From positions 1-10,536 of the forward strand of contig QQUM01000130.1 in the NCBI GenBank assembly GCA_008501545.1: a stretch of 10,536 bases of DNA. The letters run 5' to 3'. Positions within the stretch are counted from its first letter, which is position 1. Each line of letters begins with the position of its first letter. The position numbers and the translations under genes were made by a program. This document shows, in pieces, positions 1-6,012 of this stretch. Source of the stretch: Calditrichota bacterium. Lineage in GTDB: Bacteria > Zhuqueibacterota > Zhuqueibacteria > Zhuqueibacterales > Geothermadaptataceae. Under the pieces are notes generated by a model, which saw nothing but the letters and a program-made list of their open reading frames with translations, was not told where the DNA came from and searched no databases.

Positions 1-69
1 AGCAATTGCCAGACTGGCAAAAATGACCTGGCTGATATTGGGCTCTTGTGTGGTATTTTTTGATGGCAT
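1..69 (-). CDS. possible N-terminus of an unidentified protein (runs off window)
   Basis: On the minus strand an ATG at 69 opens 23 codons that stay open to the window edge, reading MPSKNTTQEPNISQVIFASL and then a short hydrophobic run. It lies 42 nt downstream of the zinc-finger gene on the same strand and could be a third gene of that transcription unit. The polar start followed by hydrophobic residues could be the beginning of a membrane protein. No good Shine-Dalgarno sequence is visible and the fragment is too short to assign to a family, so both the start and the gene itself are uncertain. Confidence 0.3.
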   Translation of the reverse strand, partial: MPSKNTTQEPNISQVIFASLAIA

Positions 70-111
70 TTTATGGTTAACCAGATGTGAGATAATGTCT
101 TAGAAAGGATA

Positions 112-351
112 TTAAACTAAAGCTTGATTGTTGAAATCGAATACAGGTACTTCCACTGTTTTTTCAGGTCGAAGCTTTTTTCTAAACAGATGCATCAATC
201 TATCTGTTACTTCCGGATTGTATGTTTTCTCTCCACATTGAGCACATACTTCAGCGGGCACATTTTCAACTAAAAAGTATTCATTGTCATGATCATAAAC
301 GAAAGTTACTTTTTGATTTTGGAGTTTACCACCACAAATAACACATTTCAT
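112..351 (-). CDS. YgiT-type (MqsA N-terminal-like) zinc-finger protein, putative antitoxin
   Basis: A 79-aa protein with two CxxC pairs (C3/C6 and C36/C39) that would bind one zinc ion. The second pair sits in the typical context VPAEVCAQCGE, followed by a charged helix (residues 46-62). This is the YgiT/MqsA N-terminal zinc-finger fold, which in MqsA contacts and neutralises the toxin. The DNA-binding HTH half of MqsA is absent: the protein ends about 20 residues after the helix. The start is supported by an AGGAG Shine-Dalgarno about 8 nt upstream of the ATG, overlapping the stop region of the upstream DUF4258 gene. The 3-nt gap and toxin-first order match mqsR-mqsA. The family is clear; the antitoxin role is inferred from the pairing. 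Confidence 0.82.
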   Translation of the reverse strand: MKCVICGGKLQNQKVTFVYDHDNEYFLVENVPAEVCAQCGEKTYNPEVTDRLMHLFRKKLRPEKTVEVPVFDFNNQALV

Positions 352-354
352 AAA

Positions 355-657
355 TTATCTCCTGATTCGGAAATCAATCCATTCTTCTGGGTTGGGTTCA
401 TATACTGTCACAATAACAATTTGGGGTGGCAAAGACGCCTGAATATGTAACTTTTTGCCACCTTTGGTTTTGCCATAAATGAGGCAACTTGGCGAATATT
501 TGTCGAAAGGATATTGTTCAATGATTTCACCACTTACAATAGCTTCTTCAATTTCTTTTCGCTCAATTGCTCGCTGCATCATTCTCTTGACAGCATGTTC
601 TGAGAAACGATATGTATTAGCCTGAATATTTTTCTGTATAGCTCGAATTGATTCCAA
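355..657 (-). CDS. DUF4258 domain protein, putative toxin partner of the zinc-finger protein
   Basis: A 100-aa protein with DUF4258 features: an N-terminal stretch RFSEHAVKRMMQR (residues 18-30), an acidic helix EIEEAIVSGEIIEQYP, then SPSCLIYGKTKGGKKLHI and a C-terminal beta strand IVIVTVYEPNPEEW. DUF4258 proteins are RelE/MqsR-fold-like and commonly sit beside YgiT zinc-finger proteins, where they are presumed to be mRNA-interferase-type toxins. The chosen start is TTG at 657, preceded by a GGGG run about 7 nt upstream; no in-frame ATG is available upstream. A TACAAT hexamer abuts the start and might be a -10 box, but no matching -35 is obvious. The catalytic activity is inference; the family call and the operon with the gene at 112-351 are well supported. 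Confidence 0.8.
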   Translation of the reverse strand: MESIRAIQKNIQANTYRFSEHAVKRMMQRAIERKEIEEAIVSGEIIEQYPFDKYSPSCLIYGKTKGGKKLHIQASLPPQIVIVTVYEPNPEEWIDFRIRR

Positions 658-768
658 TATTGTACCCCAGGCTTGTAGTTTTTCACTTTGCTTAAATGCA
701 AAATGGTAAATTTCATTCTGATACGCAACAACTATTTAAACGCATTGCACCCGTACGCTATCCCGAAT

Positions 769-1938
769 TCACCTCAAAAAAAACAGCGCCTGCGAGCCAT
801 GAAACACACCCTTTTCTCCATATTTTTTTTGGATCGTGTCCAGCGCCTGCAACAGGTTTTGTTCCTTTTGCTGGTCGACCGAGGTAAAAAGGTCCAGTTG
901 CGTCGCCGGCGCCAGGTGCAGCAGCCGAATACCGATGCGGCGCAAAGCCACCCGCCGCTCCAGCAATTTCTCACGTAAAAATTCCAGTCCTGCCAGCAGT
1001 TCTCGCTCACTTTGTCCATTATTGGGAATTTTACGCCAGTGGGCAAAAAAACGGTCGTCGGCGAAGGTGGCGGAAAGCGAGATGCGCCCGGCGCACAAAC
1101 CCTTTTCACGCAGTTGCCGTGCCAGGCGGTTGATCAGCGTGTAAAATACCGCGTCGATCTCCGCTACCTCATTGGTCTCCGGCGCGAAAGCCCACTCGGC
1201 ATACAACGCCGGCCGCTTGTCCGGCTGAATGATTGGCGTGCGGTCGATGCCCTGTGACTCCTCGTGGATATACCAGCCGGTGCGCCCGAAAAGCTCCTGC
1301 AGCTGCAGACACGAAAGCCGTGTCACGTCACTGATTCTGTGGATATTCATGTTGCGCAACTCCAGCGCTATTTTGCGGTCCACGTGCGGCAGGAATGTGA
1401 TGTCGAAGGGGCGCACAAAACCACGTTCACGGCCTTGCGGAACCGTGACGATATCCCGCTGCCGAATACTGCGCTGCGACGCCGTGCGACTCACCATTTT
1501 GTTGCTGGCCAAACCCACAGCCGGTTCGATTTCCACCTGCTGCTTCACCTCTTTTTGCAAACGCCAGGCGGTATCGCGGGCGCGCTGCCAGGCGTGCTTG
1601 CGGGCTAGAAATTCCAGGTAGATATTGCCGTAGCGCCAGGGTTCGAACACCGGTGAAAAATTGGCCACCGTTTTTACCATACGCTCGCTGATGCCTTTGA
1701 AAAGTTTGTTTTCCATGGGATTCACGATAATGGTGCGGTCGATGCGCCGCACATCGCGCACCAGCATGCCCGTGTGGATGCCCATGCTGCGCGCCTGCTG
1801 CGATACACCGTAAACCCGCGCCCGGTCTGCCCCCAACGGTGCGATCACAAACGGCCGCCCGCGCAGTTTCGCGTGACGATGCTCCAATGCCGTTGCCAGG
1901 AAATTCGCAATTTCGATGTGAAAAATAACGGTTGCCAT
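769..1938 (-). CDS. catalytically degenerate Y-family DNA polymerase homologue (ImuB-like), beta-clamp-binding
   Basis: A 389-aa protein co-linear with DinB/UmuC-type polymerases: palm start VIFHIEIANFLA (residues 4-15), LRGRPFVIAP (25-34), YGVSQQARSMGI (43-54), palm motif WRYGNIYLEF (101-110), VGLASNKMVSRTAS (141-154), helix-hairpin-helix region (about 180-235) and a little-finger-like C-terminus (240-345). In active enzymes the first motif carries Asp and the second the SLDEAY Asp-Glu. Here these positions are E9, G104 and N105, so the metal site is lost and polymerase activity is unlikely. That is the hallmark of ImuB, the non-catalytic adaptor of the ImuA-ImuB-DnaE2 mutasome. QLDLF at 347-351 is a consensus beta-clamp-binding motif. 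Start chosen at 1938 (MATVIFH) because GGGAG lies 8 nt upstream; an ATG at 1977 would add 13 residues unlike the family. It is divergent from the DnaE-like gene at 2363. An alternative name is 'DNA polymerase IV', but the residues argue against it. Confidence 0.85.
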   Translation of the reverse strand: MATVIFHIEIANFLATALEHRHAKLRGRPFVIAPLGADRARVYGVSQQARSMGIHTGMLVRDVRRIDRTIIVNPMENKLFKGISERMVKTVANFSPVFEPWRYGNIYLEFLARKHAWQRARDTAWRLQKEVKQQVEIEPAVGLASNKMVSRTASQRSIRQRDIVTVPQGRERGFVRPFDITFLPHVDRKIALELRNMNIHRISDVTRLSCLQLQELFGRTGWYIHEESQGIDRTPIIQPDKRPALYAEWAFAPETNEVAEIDAVFYTLINRLARQLREKGLCAGRISLSATFADDRFFAHWRKIPNNGQSERELLAGLEFLREKLLERRVALRRIGIRLLHLAPATQLDLFTSVDQQKEQNLLQALDTIQKKYGEKGVFHGSQALFFLR

Positions 1939-2154
1939 AGCTGTTTCTCCCGGATGCAAGACTGGTTTCATGTTCACTTAAAATTTAAAAATGGTGTACA
2001 TTTAGTCAATAAAAATCTTGCGAAAAAACATTTATGTGCTATATTGTATCATCGCTTTGAATAGGATGTTTTTATGACCACGAAATATACAGAACACGCT
2101 AAAAAAACATAAAATCGACGTAAATAAAATGTTCGTTAAGATAACCATCTTTGG

Positions 2155-2222
2155 GGCTAGTCCGAAGGCGTCTCGCCGAGGATAAAACTGTTTCCGCTCG
2201 GCGAGACGCCTTCGCTCTAGCC
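2155..2222. repeat. 64-nt palindromic element, intergenic copy
   Basis: Left arm 2157-2180 and right arm 2197-2220 are 24-nt inverted repeats with 22 of 24 positions paired (core CGAAGGCGTCTCGCCGAG against its complement), around a 16-nt loop. Two further flanking pairs extend the arms to 2155 and 2222. The ends carry CTAG. A second 64-nt copy with the same arm and loop lengths lies inside the dnaE-like gene at 2763-2826, about 83% identical by my hand alignment. It is not followed by a T-run, so it is not a standard intrinsic terminator. Its position about 140 nt upstream of the dnaE-like start could affect the leader transcript, but that is speculation. It resembles REP or Rickettsia-palindromic-element-type small repeats. 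Confidence 0.85.
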
Positions 2223-2270
2223 AAATTCGGAACTTCAAATTACAGAAAATCTTACATCGAACTGACGTAA

Positions 2271-2284
2271 GAAAAAATTTTTTC
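2271..2284. repeat. perfect 14-bp A/T palindrome near the dnaE2-like promoter
   Basis: The sequence G-A6-T6-C is a perfect palindrome 79 nt upstream of the dnaE-like start codon. It could be a protein-binding site or simply an A-tract bend. Nothing else in the sequence decides this. Confidence 0.4.
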
Positions 2285-2362
2285 GCGTGTTTAGCGTATT
2301 TCGCGGTTTAATCGTTTCATGGAAGCTGCTACTTGGTCAATTCATAAATTCGAGTTCAAAAA

Positions 2363-5300
2363 ATGCAACCCTTCATCCATCTGCACATCCACTCGAATTA
2401 CTCCTTCTGCCGCGGTGGCAATACGCAGGAGGAAATCTGCGCCCGTTTGCAAGAGCAAGGCCACAGCATTTTTGCGTTCACCGAAATTGATGGCTTGCAC
2501 GGGCTGGTATGGGCGCAGCAGGCCGCCCGCAAAGCCGGTTTGCGCTGCATCGTCGGGGCGGAATTGCGTACCGAAACCAACGGCCGAGTCGTGCTCCTGG
2601 TAAAAGATGCGCAGGGCTATCGCAATTTGTCGCAACTCATCTCGCAAAAACGTGCCCTCGATCTGGAAGGCAATACAGAAAATTCAAATTCTCCTCCGAC
2701 GGCGTCTCGCAACGAAAATTCCGATTCTAGCCCGAAGGCGTCTCGCAACGAAAATTTCGATTCTAGTCCGAAGGCGTCCCGCCGAGGACAACACATTGGA
2801 CGCTCAGCGGGACGCTTTCGCTCTAGTGTTCAGGATGAGCAACAGCCACGCTCAGCAGGGGACTTTCGCTCTCATATTCAGAATGGCGAGCAGGCAACCG
2901 GGTTCGCCGCAGCACCTCCCGAGAACGGCTACCGCCACTTTATGCTGCACACCGTACAGCAATTTCGAGCCGGACTGGTCATTCTCAGCGACAGCCCGGT
3001 GCTGTTGCAAAACCTGCGGCAGCACAGCGACGATGACCTCTACGTCCTGTGCATTCCCGGTCCGCAGCGCCAGGCCATGCTGCGCCTGGCCCGGCAGATG
3101 GGACTGCCGCCGGTGGCCAGCAACGATGTGTATTTTGTCAATCCGGACGATTACCACACCCACAAAACCCTGCGTGCCATCGATTGCAACACAGCGCTGT
3201 CGCGCATCCCGCAAAATGAACTGGCGCGCCGCGATGCCTGGCTGAAATCGCCCCGACAAATGGCCGCCGCTTTTCCCGACTGCCCGCAGGCGCTGACCAA
3301 CACCCTGCGCATCGCCGAAAGCTGCCAGTTCGAACTGGAAAATCCCGGCGCCATTTTTCCCCGAGTCACCATTCCTGACGGCAAAAGCGATATCCAGTAC
3401 CTGCGGGAATTGTGCGAGAAAAACATTCCCTGGCGATACAAGGAAAAAACGCCCGCTATCATGCAGCGCCTCGACAAAGAACTGGCGATCATCGGCGAAA
3501 AAGGCTTTGCCGCCTATTTCCTCGTCAGCCGCGATATCGTGCAGCACGCGACGCGCACCTGCGGTCGCGGTTCGGCGGCGGCCAGTCTGGTGTCGTACCT
3601 GCTCGGCATCACCCATGTCGATCCCATCCGCTACGACCTGTATTTCGAGCGTTTTCTGCACCGCGAACGCAGTGATCCGCCGGACATCGACATCGACTTT
3701 GCCTGGGATGAGCGCGACGACGTGCTCGACTATATTTTCGATCACTACGGCGAAAGCCACACCGCGATGATTGCCAATCATGTCTGTTTTAAAGGCCGGG
3801 CCGCATTACGTGAAATCGCCAAATGCTACGGCCTGCCCGATGCGGAAATCGGCCGTATCAGCAAGAAACTGAGCGGCTACTCCGTTCATAACATCAGCAA
3901 AACTATCGAAACCCACCCGGTTTTCCGCGGCATCGAACTGGATGAGCCGTGGCCGGAGATCATTCAACTGGCCGAGCGCATCAACGGTTTTCCGCGCAAT
4001 ATTTCTGTGCACTGCGGTGGTGTGGTAATCACGCCGCAACCGATAGCACAGTATATTCCGGTGGAAAAAGCGCCCAAGGGCGTGCAGATCGTGCAGGTGG
4101 AAAAAGACCAGGCAGAGGAGCTCGGTCTGGTCAAACTGGACATTCTCGGCAATCGCAGTCTCGCCGTCATCCGCGACGCGGTGGCTGCAGTGAAGCGCAA
4201 CACCGGTGTTTCGATCGATTTCAACGAAGTGAACGCGGCGCTCGATCCGGCGACGCAGGAACTCATCAAAACCGGCGACACCATCGGTGTGTTTTATGTG
4301 GAATCGCCGGCGATGCGGCAGTTGCAGCGCAAAGCAAAAACCGGCGATTTCGAGCACCTGGTGATTCACAGCTCGCTCATTCGCCCCGCGGCCAATGCCT
4401 TCAATCGCGAATACCTGCGCCGGCTGCACGGCGGTGACTGGCAGCCGCTGCATCCTTCTGTGGAAGAAATTTTGGAGGAAACCTACGGCATCATGTGCTA
4501 CCAGGAAGATGTGTCGCGGGTGGCGATCGCGCTGGCCGGTTTTTCCGAATCCCGGGGCGATGGGCTGCGCAAGGTTTTCAACAAAAAAAACAACGCCGAA
4601 CGCGTGGCACAATACCAGCGCGATTTTTATGCCGGTGCTTTGGACAAAAATGTTGCGCCGGAGACAGTCACGAAAATCTGGAACATGATTTTGAGTTTTT
4701 CCGGCTACAGTTTTTGCAAGCCGCACAGCGCCAGCTACGCTATGGTATCGTTCAAATCCGCCTGGCTGCGGGCCCACTATCCGGCGGAATTTATGGCGGC
4801 CGTGCTGACCAACCAGGGCGGCTATTATAGCGCATTTGCCTACATTTCCGAGGCCAGGCGCATGGGCATCGAAATTCAACCGCTGGATATTAATCACAGC
4901 GCGAAAGAATACACCGGGGTGGGGAAGAAGTTGCGCATCGGTTTTATGCAGGTGAAAGGGCTGAATGAACGCACGCTGACGCATGTGCTGGACGAACGGG
5001 AAGAAAATGGCATGTACGGCAGTTTCGACGACTTCATGCAGCGCACGCAAACCCTGCCGGCGATGGCGGAAATTCTGGTGAAAGCCGGCGCCTTTGATAA
5101 ACTCGAAACCATGGAACGACGGCCGCAACTGCTGTGGCGCATTGCCCGGAAAAAAGCGGCTCTCGCCCGGCCAATACCGCAGGCCATGCAGGCTTCCCTT
5201 TTTGATGAAAGTGCAGGCCCTGATCCTTCTTTGCGCGAAAGCCGCAACAAACCGCAGCCACCTTCTTTGCTTTCCTTCGATCTGAAAACCATTCTTGCGC

Positions 5301-5659
5301 AGGAAATCGAAACGCTGGGTTTTCTCGTGAGTCGGCACCCGTTGACTTTTTACAAACACCGTGCGGAAGCCCGCAAAGTGGTGCCGGCGAAAGATTTGGC
5401 TTTGTACGTTGGCAAGCGCGTGCGCACCCTCGGCTGGTTTGTCACCGGCAAACTCGCGCGCACCAAAAAGGAAGAACCGATGGAATTTATCAGTTTTGAG
5501 GATACAACCGCTATTTACGAAACCACGTTTTTCCCCAAAGCCTACGAAAAATACTGCCACCTGCTCAGCCATGGCCAACCGTACATTTTAACCGGAAAAG
5601 TGGAAGAAGATTTCGGCGCCGTTGCACTGACGGTGGAGGATGTGGAGAAGATGGAATGA
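2363..5659 (+). CDS. DnaE2/ImuC-like error-prone DNA polymerase III alpha subunit
   Basis: A 1098-aa C-family replicative-type polymerase, close to the usual DnaE2 length of about 1050-1100. N-terminal PHP domain: HLHIHSNYS (6-14), then TEIDGLHG (40-47), where active PHP sites have TDHDGL; E41 and I42 suggest a degenerate metal site. Palm: GRGSAAAS (401-408), PPDIDIDF (439-446) with catalytic D443 and D445, and VKLDILGN with the third Asp D593. Fingers: GYSFCKPHSASYA (781-793). Tail: a QASLF clamp-type motif (943-947), SRHPL (990-994) and an OB fold (about 1005-1095). No exonuclease domain. The start at 2363 places HLHIHS at the expected distance; no strong Shine-Dalgarno is seen. Residues about 109-178 are a repeat-derived insertion in the PHP domain. 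Divergent pairing with an inactive Y-family protein supports DnaE2/ImuC over the replicative DnaE1, as does the shorter length. No imuA/lexA gene is present in this window. Confidence 0.9.
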   Translation: MQPFIHLHIHSNYSFCRGGNTQEEICARLQEQGHSIFAFTEIDGLHGLVWAQQAARKAGLRCIVGAELRTETNGRVVLLVKDAQGYRNLSQLISQKRALDLEGNTENSNSPPTASRNENSDSSPKASRNENFDSSPKASRRGQHIGRSAGRFRSSVQDEQQPRSAGDFRSHIQNGEQATGFAAAPPENGYRHFMLHTVQQFRAGLVILSDSPVLLQNLRQHSDDDLYVLCIPGPQRQAMLRLARQMGLPPVASNDVYFVNPDDYHTHKTLRAIDCNTALSRIPQNELARRDAWLKSPRQMAAAFPDCPQALTNTLRIAESCQFELENPGAIFPRVTIPDGKSDIQYLRELCEKNIPWRYKEKTPAIMQRLDKELAIIGEKGFAAYFLVSRDIVQHATRTCGRGSAAASLVSYLLGITHVDPIRYDLYFERFLHRERSDPPDIDIDFAWDERDDVLDYIFDHYGESHTAMIANHVCFKGRAALREIAKCYGLPDAEIGRISKKLSGYSVHNISKTIETHPVFRGIELDEPWPEIIQLAERINGFPRNISVHCGGVVITPQPIAQYIPVEKAPKGVQIVQVEKDQAEELGLVKLDILGNRSLAVIRDAVAAVKRNTGVSIDFNEVNAALDPATQELIKTGDTIGVFYVESPAMRQLQRKAKTGDFEHLVIHSSLIRPAANAFNREYLRRLHGGDWQPLHPSVEEILEETYGIMCYQEDVSRVAIALAGFSESRGDGLRKVFNKKNNAERVAQYQRDFYAGALDKNVAPETVTKIWNMILSFSGYSFCKPHSASYAMVSFKSAWLRAHYPAEFMAAVLTNQGGYYSAFAYISEARRMGIEIQPLDINHSAKEYTGVGKKLRIGFMQVKGLNERTLTHVLDEREENGMYGSFDDFMQRTQTLPAMAEILVKAGAFDKLETMERRPQLLWRIARKKAALARPIPQAMQASLFDESAGPDPSLRESRNKPQPPSLLSFDLKTILAQEIETLGFLVSRHPLTFYKHRAEARKVVPAKDLALYVGKRVRTLGWFVTGKLARTKKEEPMEFISFEDTTAIYETTFFPKAYEKYCHLLSHGQPYILTGKVEEDFGAVALTVEDVEKME
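2689..2784 (+). repeat. 36-nt (12-residue) tandem repeats, left-arm type
   Basis: Units begin at 2689, 2725 and 2761. The second matches the first at 31 of 36 positions. The third follows the second for its first 20 or so bases, then continues as the full palindromic element. Encoded as SPPTASRNENSD / SSPKASRNENFD / SSPKASRRG. Each unit carries the left arm of the palindrome (CTAG, then YCCGAAGGCGTCYCGC). Confidence 0.85.
2763..2826 (+). repeat. 64-nt palindromic element, copy inside the dnaE2-like gene
   Basis: Left arm 2763-2786, 16-nt loop 2787-2802, right arm 2803-2826: the same architecture and CTAG ends as the intergenic copy at 2157-2220. Arm differences from that copy include T to C at left position 17 and A to G at the paired right position 8, a compensatory change that keeps a stem pair. 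Another change gives a G-T wobble and one gives a C-A mismatch. It is translated in frame as part of the polymerase (SSPKASRRGQHIGRSAGRFR). Confidence 0.85.
2801..2896 (+). repeat. 48-nt (16-residue) tandem repeat, right-arm type
   Basis: Two exactly 48-nt units start at 2801 and 2849. Both open with CGCTCAGC, carry CTTTCGCTCT (within GGACGCTTTCGCTCT in the first and GGGACTTTCGCTCT in the second), and end in an AGCAACAGCCA / AGCAGGCA type tail. The encoded peptides RSAGRFRSSVQDEQQP and RSAGDFRSHIQNGEQA show the same 16-residue period. This duplicates the right arm of the palindrome plus downstream sequence. Confidence 0.8.
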
Positions 5660-5733
5660 TTAGGGTTTGATTTGTAATGATTGCCGAGTTATACCTTATA
5701 AAATGGGAGTTTTAAAGTGTGGGTGTGCATTGA

Positions 5734-5987
5734 TTAGTTGGCTGTATCTGGCATGACTGGAAGAAACCAAACCGAAAAACGAAGTTCGGCGAAGCAAAAT
5801 GAAGAATCTGATGCGTTTAGGAATTCCAAAAGGGATGGCTTACTCATGGAGCCGAACGCGTATGGGAAGATGGGCTGTGGCCTGTAGTCCGATATTGAGT
5901 ACAACGATCACGATTGGTCGTTTGGAAAGTCGGGGATATGTGTCACTGGAATCATACTATCTGCAAGTCAGAAAGACTGATGGTTAG
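5734..5987 (+). pseudogene. C-terminal fragment of a group II intron reverse transcriptase/maturase
   Basis: From the ATG at 5799, NLMRLGIPKGMAYSW (preceded by MK) and later RWAVACSPILSTT and LESRGYVSLESYYL match the conserved C-terminus of LtrA-type intron-encoded proteins (consensus of the type NLxxLGIxKxxAYxW, GYWxxAxSPILxxxL, GYxSLxxYY). Just upstream, in a different frame, GCIWHDWKKPN (5740-5772) is the preceding family motif (IWxxWKKP). A frameshift therefore lies around 5772-5796, and a further stop occurs at 5731. The reverse transcriptase palm and fingers are missing altogether, so the protein is dead. The TAG at 5985 is the native end of the ORF, just before intron domain V, as in intact introns. 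I see no reason to treat the 62-aa ORF as an independent gene. Confidence 0.75.
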
Positions 5988-6012
5988 TAAATCGAAGATT
6001 ATACGAAGTAAA

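Larger units (their letters stand above)
1978..2362. promoter_or_regulatory. AT-rich divergent intergenic region between imuB-like and dnaE2-like genes
   Basis: About 385 nt with no credible ORF. It must contain the divergent promoters of the two polymerase-related genes. It is AT-rich apart from one GC-rich palindromic element (2155-2222) and carries a 14-bp A/T palindrome (2271-2284). I looked for the classic LexA boxes (CTGT-N8-ACAG, GAAC-N4-GTTC, GTTC-N7-GTTC) and found no convincing match. Confident -35/-10 pairs could not be chosen. The ATG at 2363 has no clear Shine-Dalgarno, only a short purine patch. Confidence 0.55.
2689..2896 (+). repeat. repeat-derived in-frame insertion in the PHP domain of the dnaE2-like gene
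   Basis: A 208-nt block interrupts the PHP domain between LVKDAQGYRNLSQLIS and YRHFMLHTVQQF, stretches that would normally be joined by a short loop. It consists of left-arm 36-nt repeats, a complete palindromic element, and two 48-nt right-arm repeats. The encoded peptide (about residues 109-178) is rich in Ser, Arg, Pro, Asn and Gln and is probably disordered. All repeat periods are multiples of three and no stop codon arises, so the reading frame is kept through the whole block. Confidence 0.85.

Noticed and set aside
688..978. Plus-strand open frames over 688-2064
   Set aside because: They are antisense shadows of the Y-family gene, with no domain, ribosome binding site or family resemblance.
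769..1938. Annotation as an active DNA polymerase IV (dinB)
   Set aside because: The catalytic carboxylate positions are E, G and N rather than D, D and E, so an active enzyme is unlikely.
1939..1977. Upstream ATG (1977) as the start of the Y-family gene
   Set aside because: It would add 13 residues not seen in the family and has no good ribosome binding site, while the ATG at 1938 has GGGAG at proper spacing.
2157..2220. Palindrome as an intrinsic terminator for one of the divergent genes
   Set aside because: No T-run follows on either strand, it lies upstream of both divergent genes, and the same element occurs inside a coding region.
1939..2362. LexA/SOS box between the polymerase genes
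   Set aside because: None of the CTGT-N8-ACAG, GAAC-N4-GTTC or GTTC-N7-GTTC patterns is present in convincing form; partial GTTC and GAAC words occur without partners.
2689..2784. 36-nt repeats as a possible CRISPR array
   Set aside because: The units are directly adjacent with no spacers, lie inside a coding frame, and no cas gene is nearby.
3806..5578. A 590-residue open frame on the minus strand opposite the polymerase gene
   Set aside because: It is antisense to conserved DnaE motifs, has no recognisable domain and reflects codon bias of the real gene; the same holds for the 309-residue frame at 2852-3781.
5799..5987. A stand-alone 62-residue gene
   Set aside because: Its sequence is the C-terminus of group II intron maturases, with the preceding motif in another frame just upstream, so it is a fragment.
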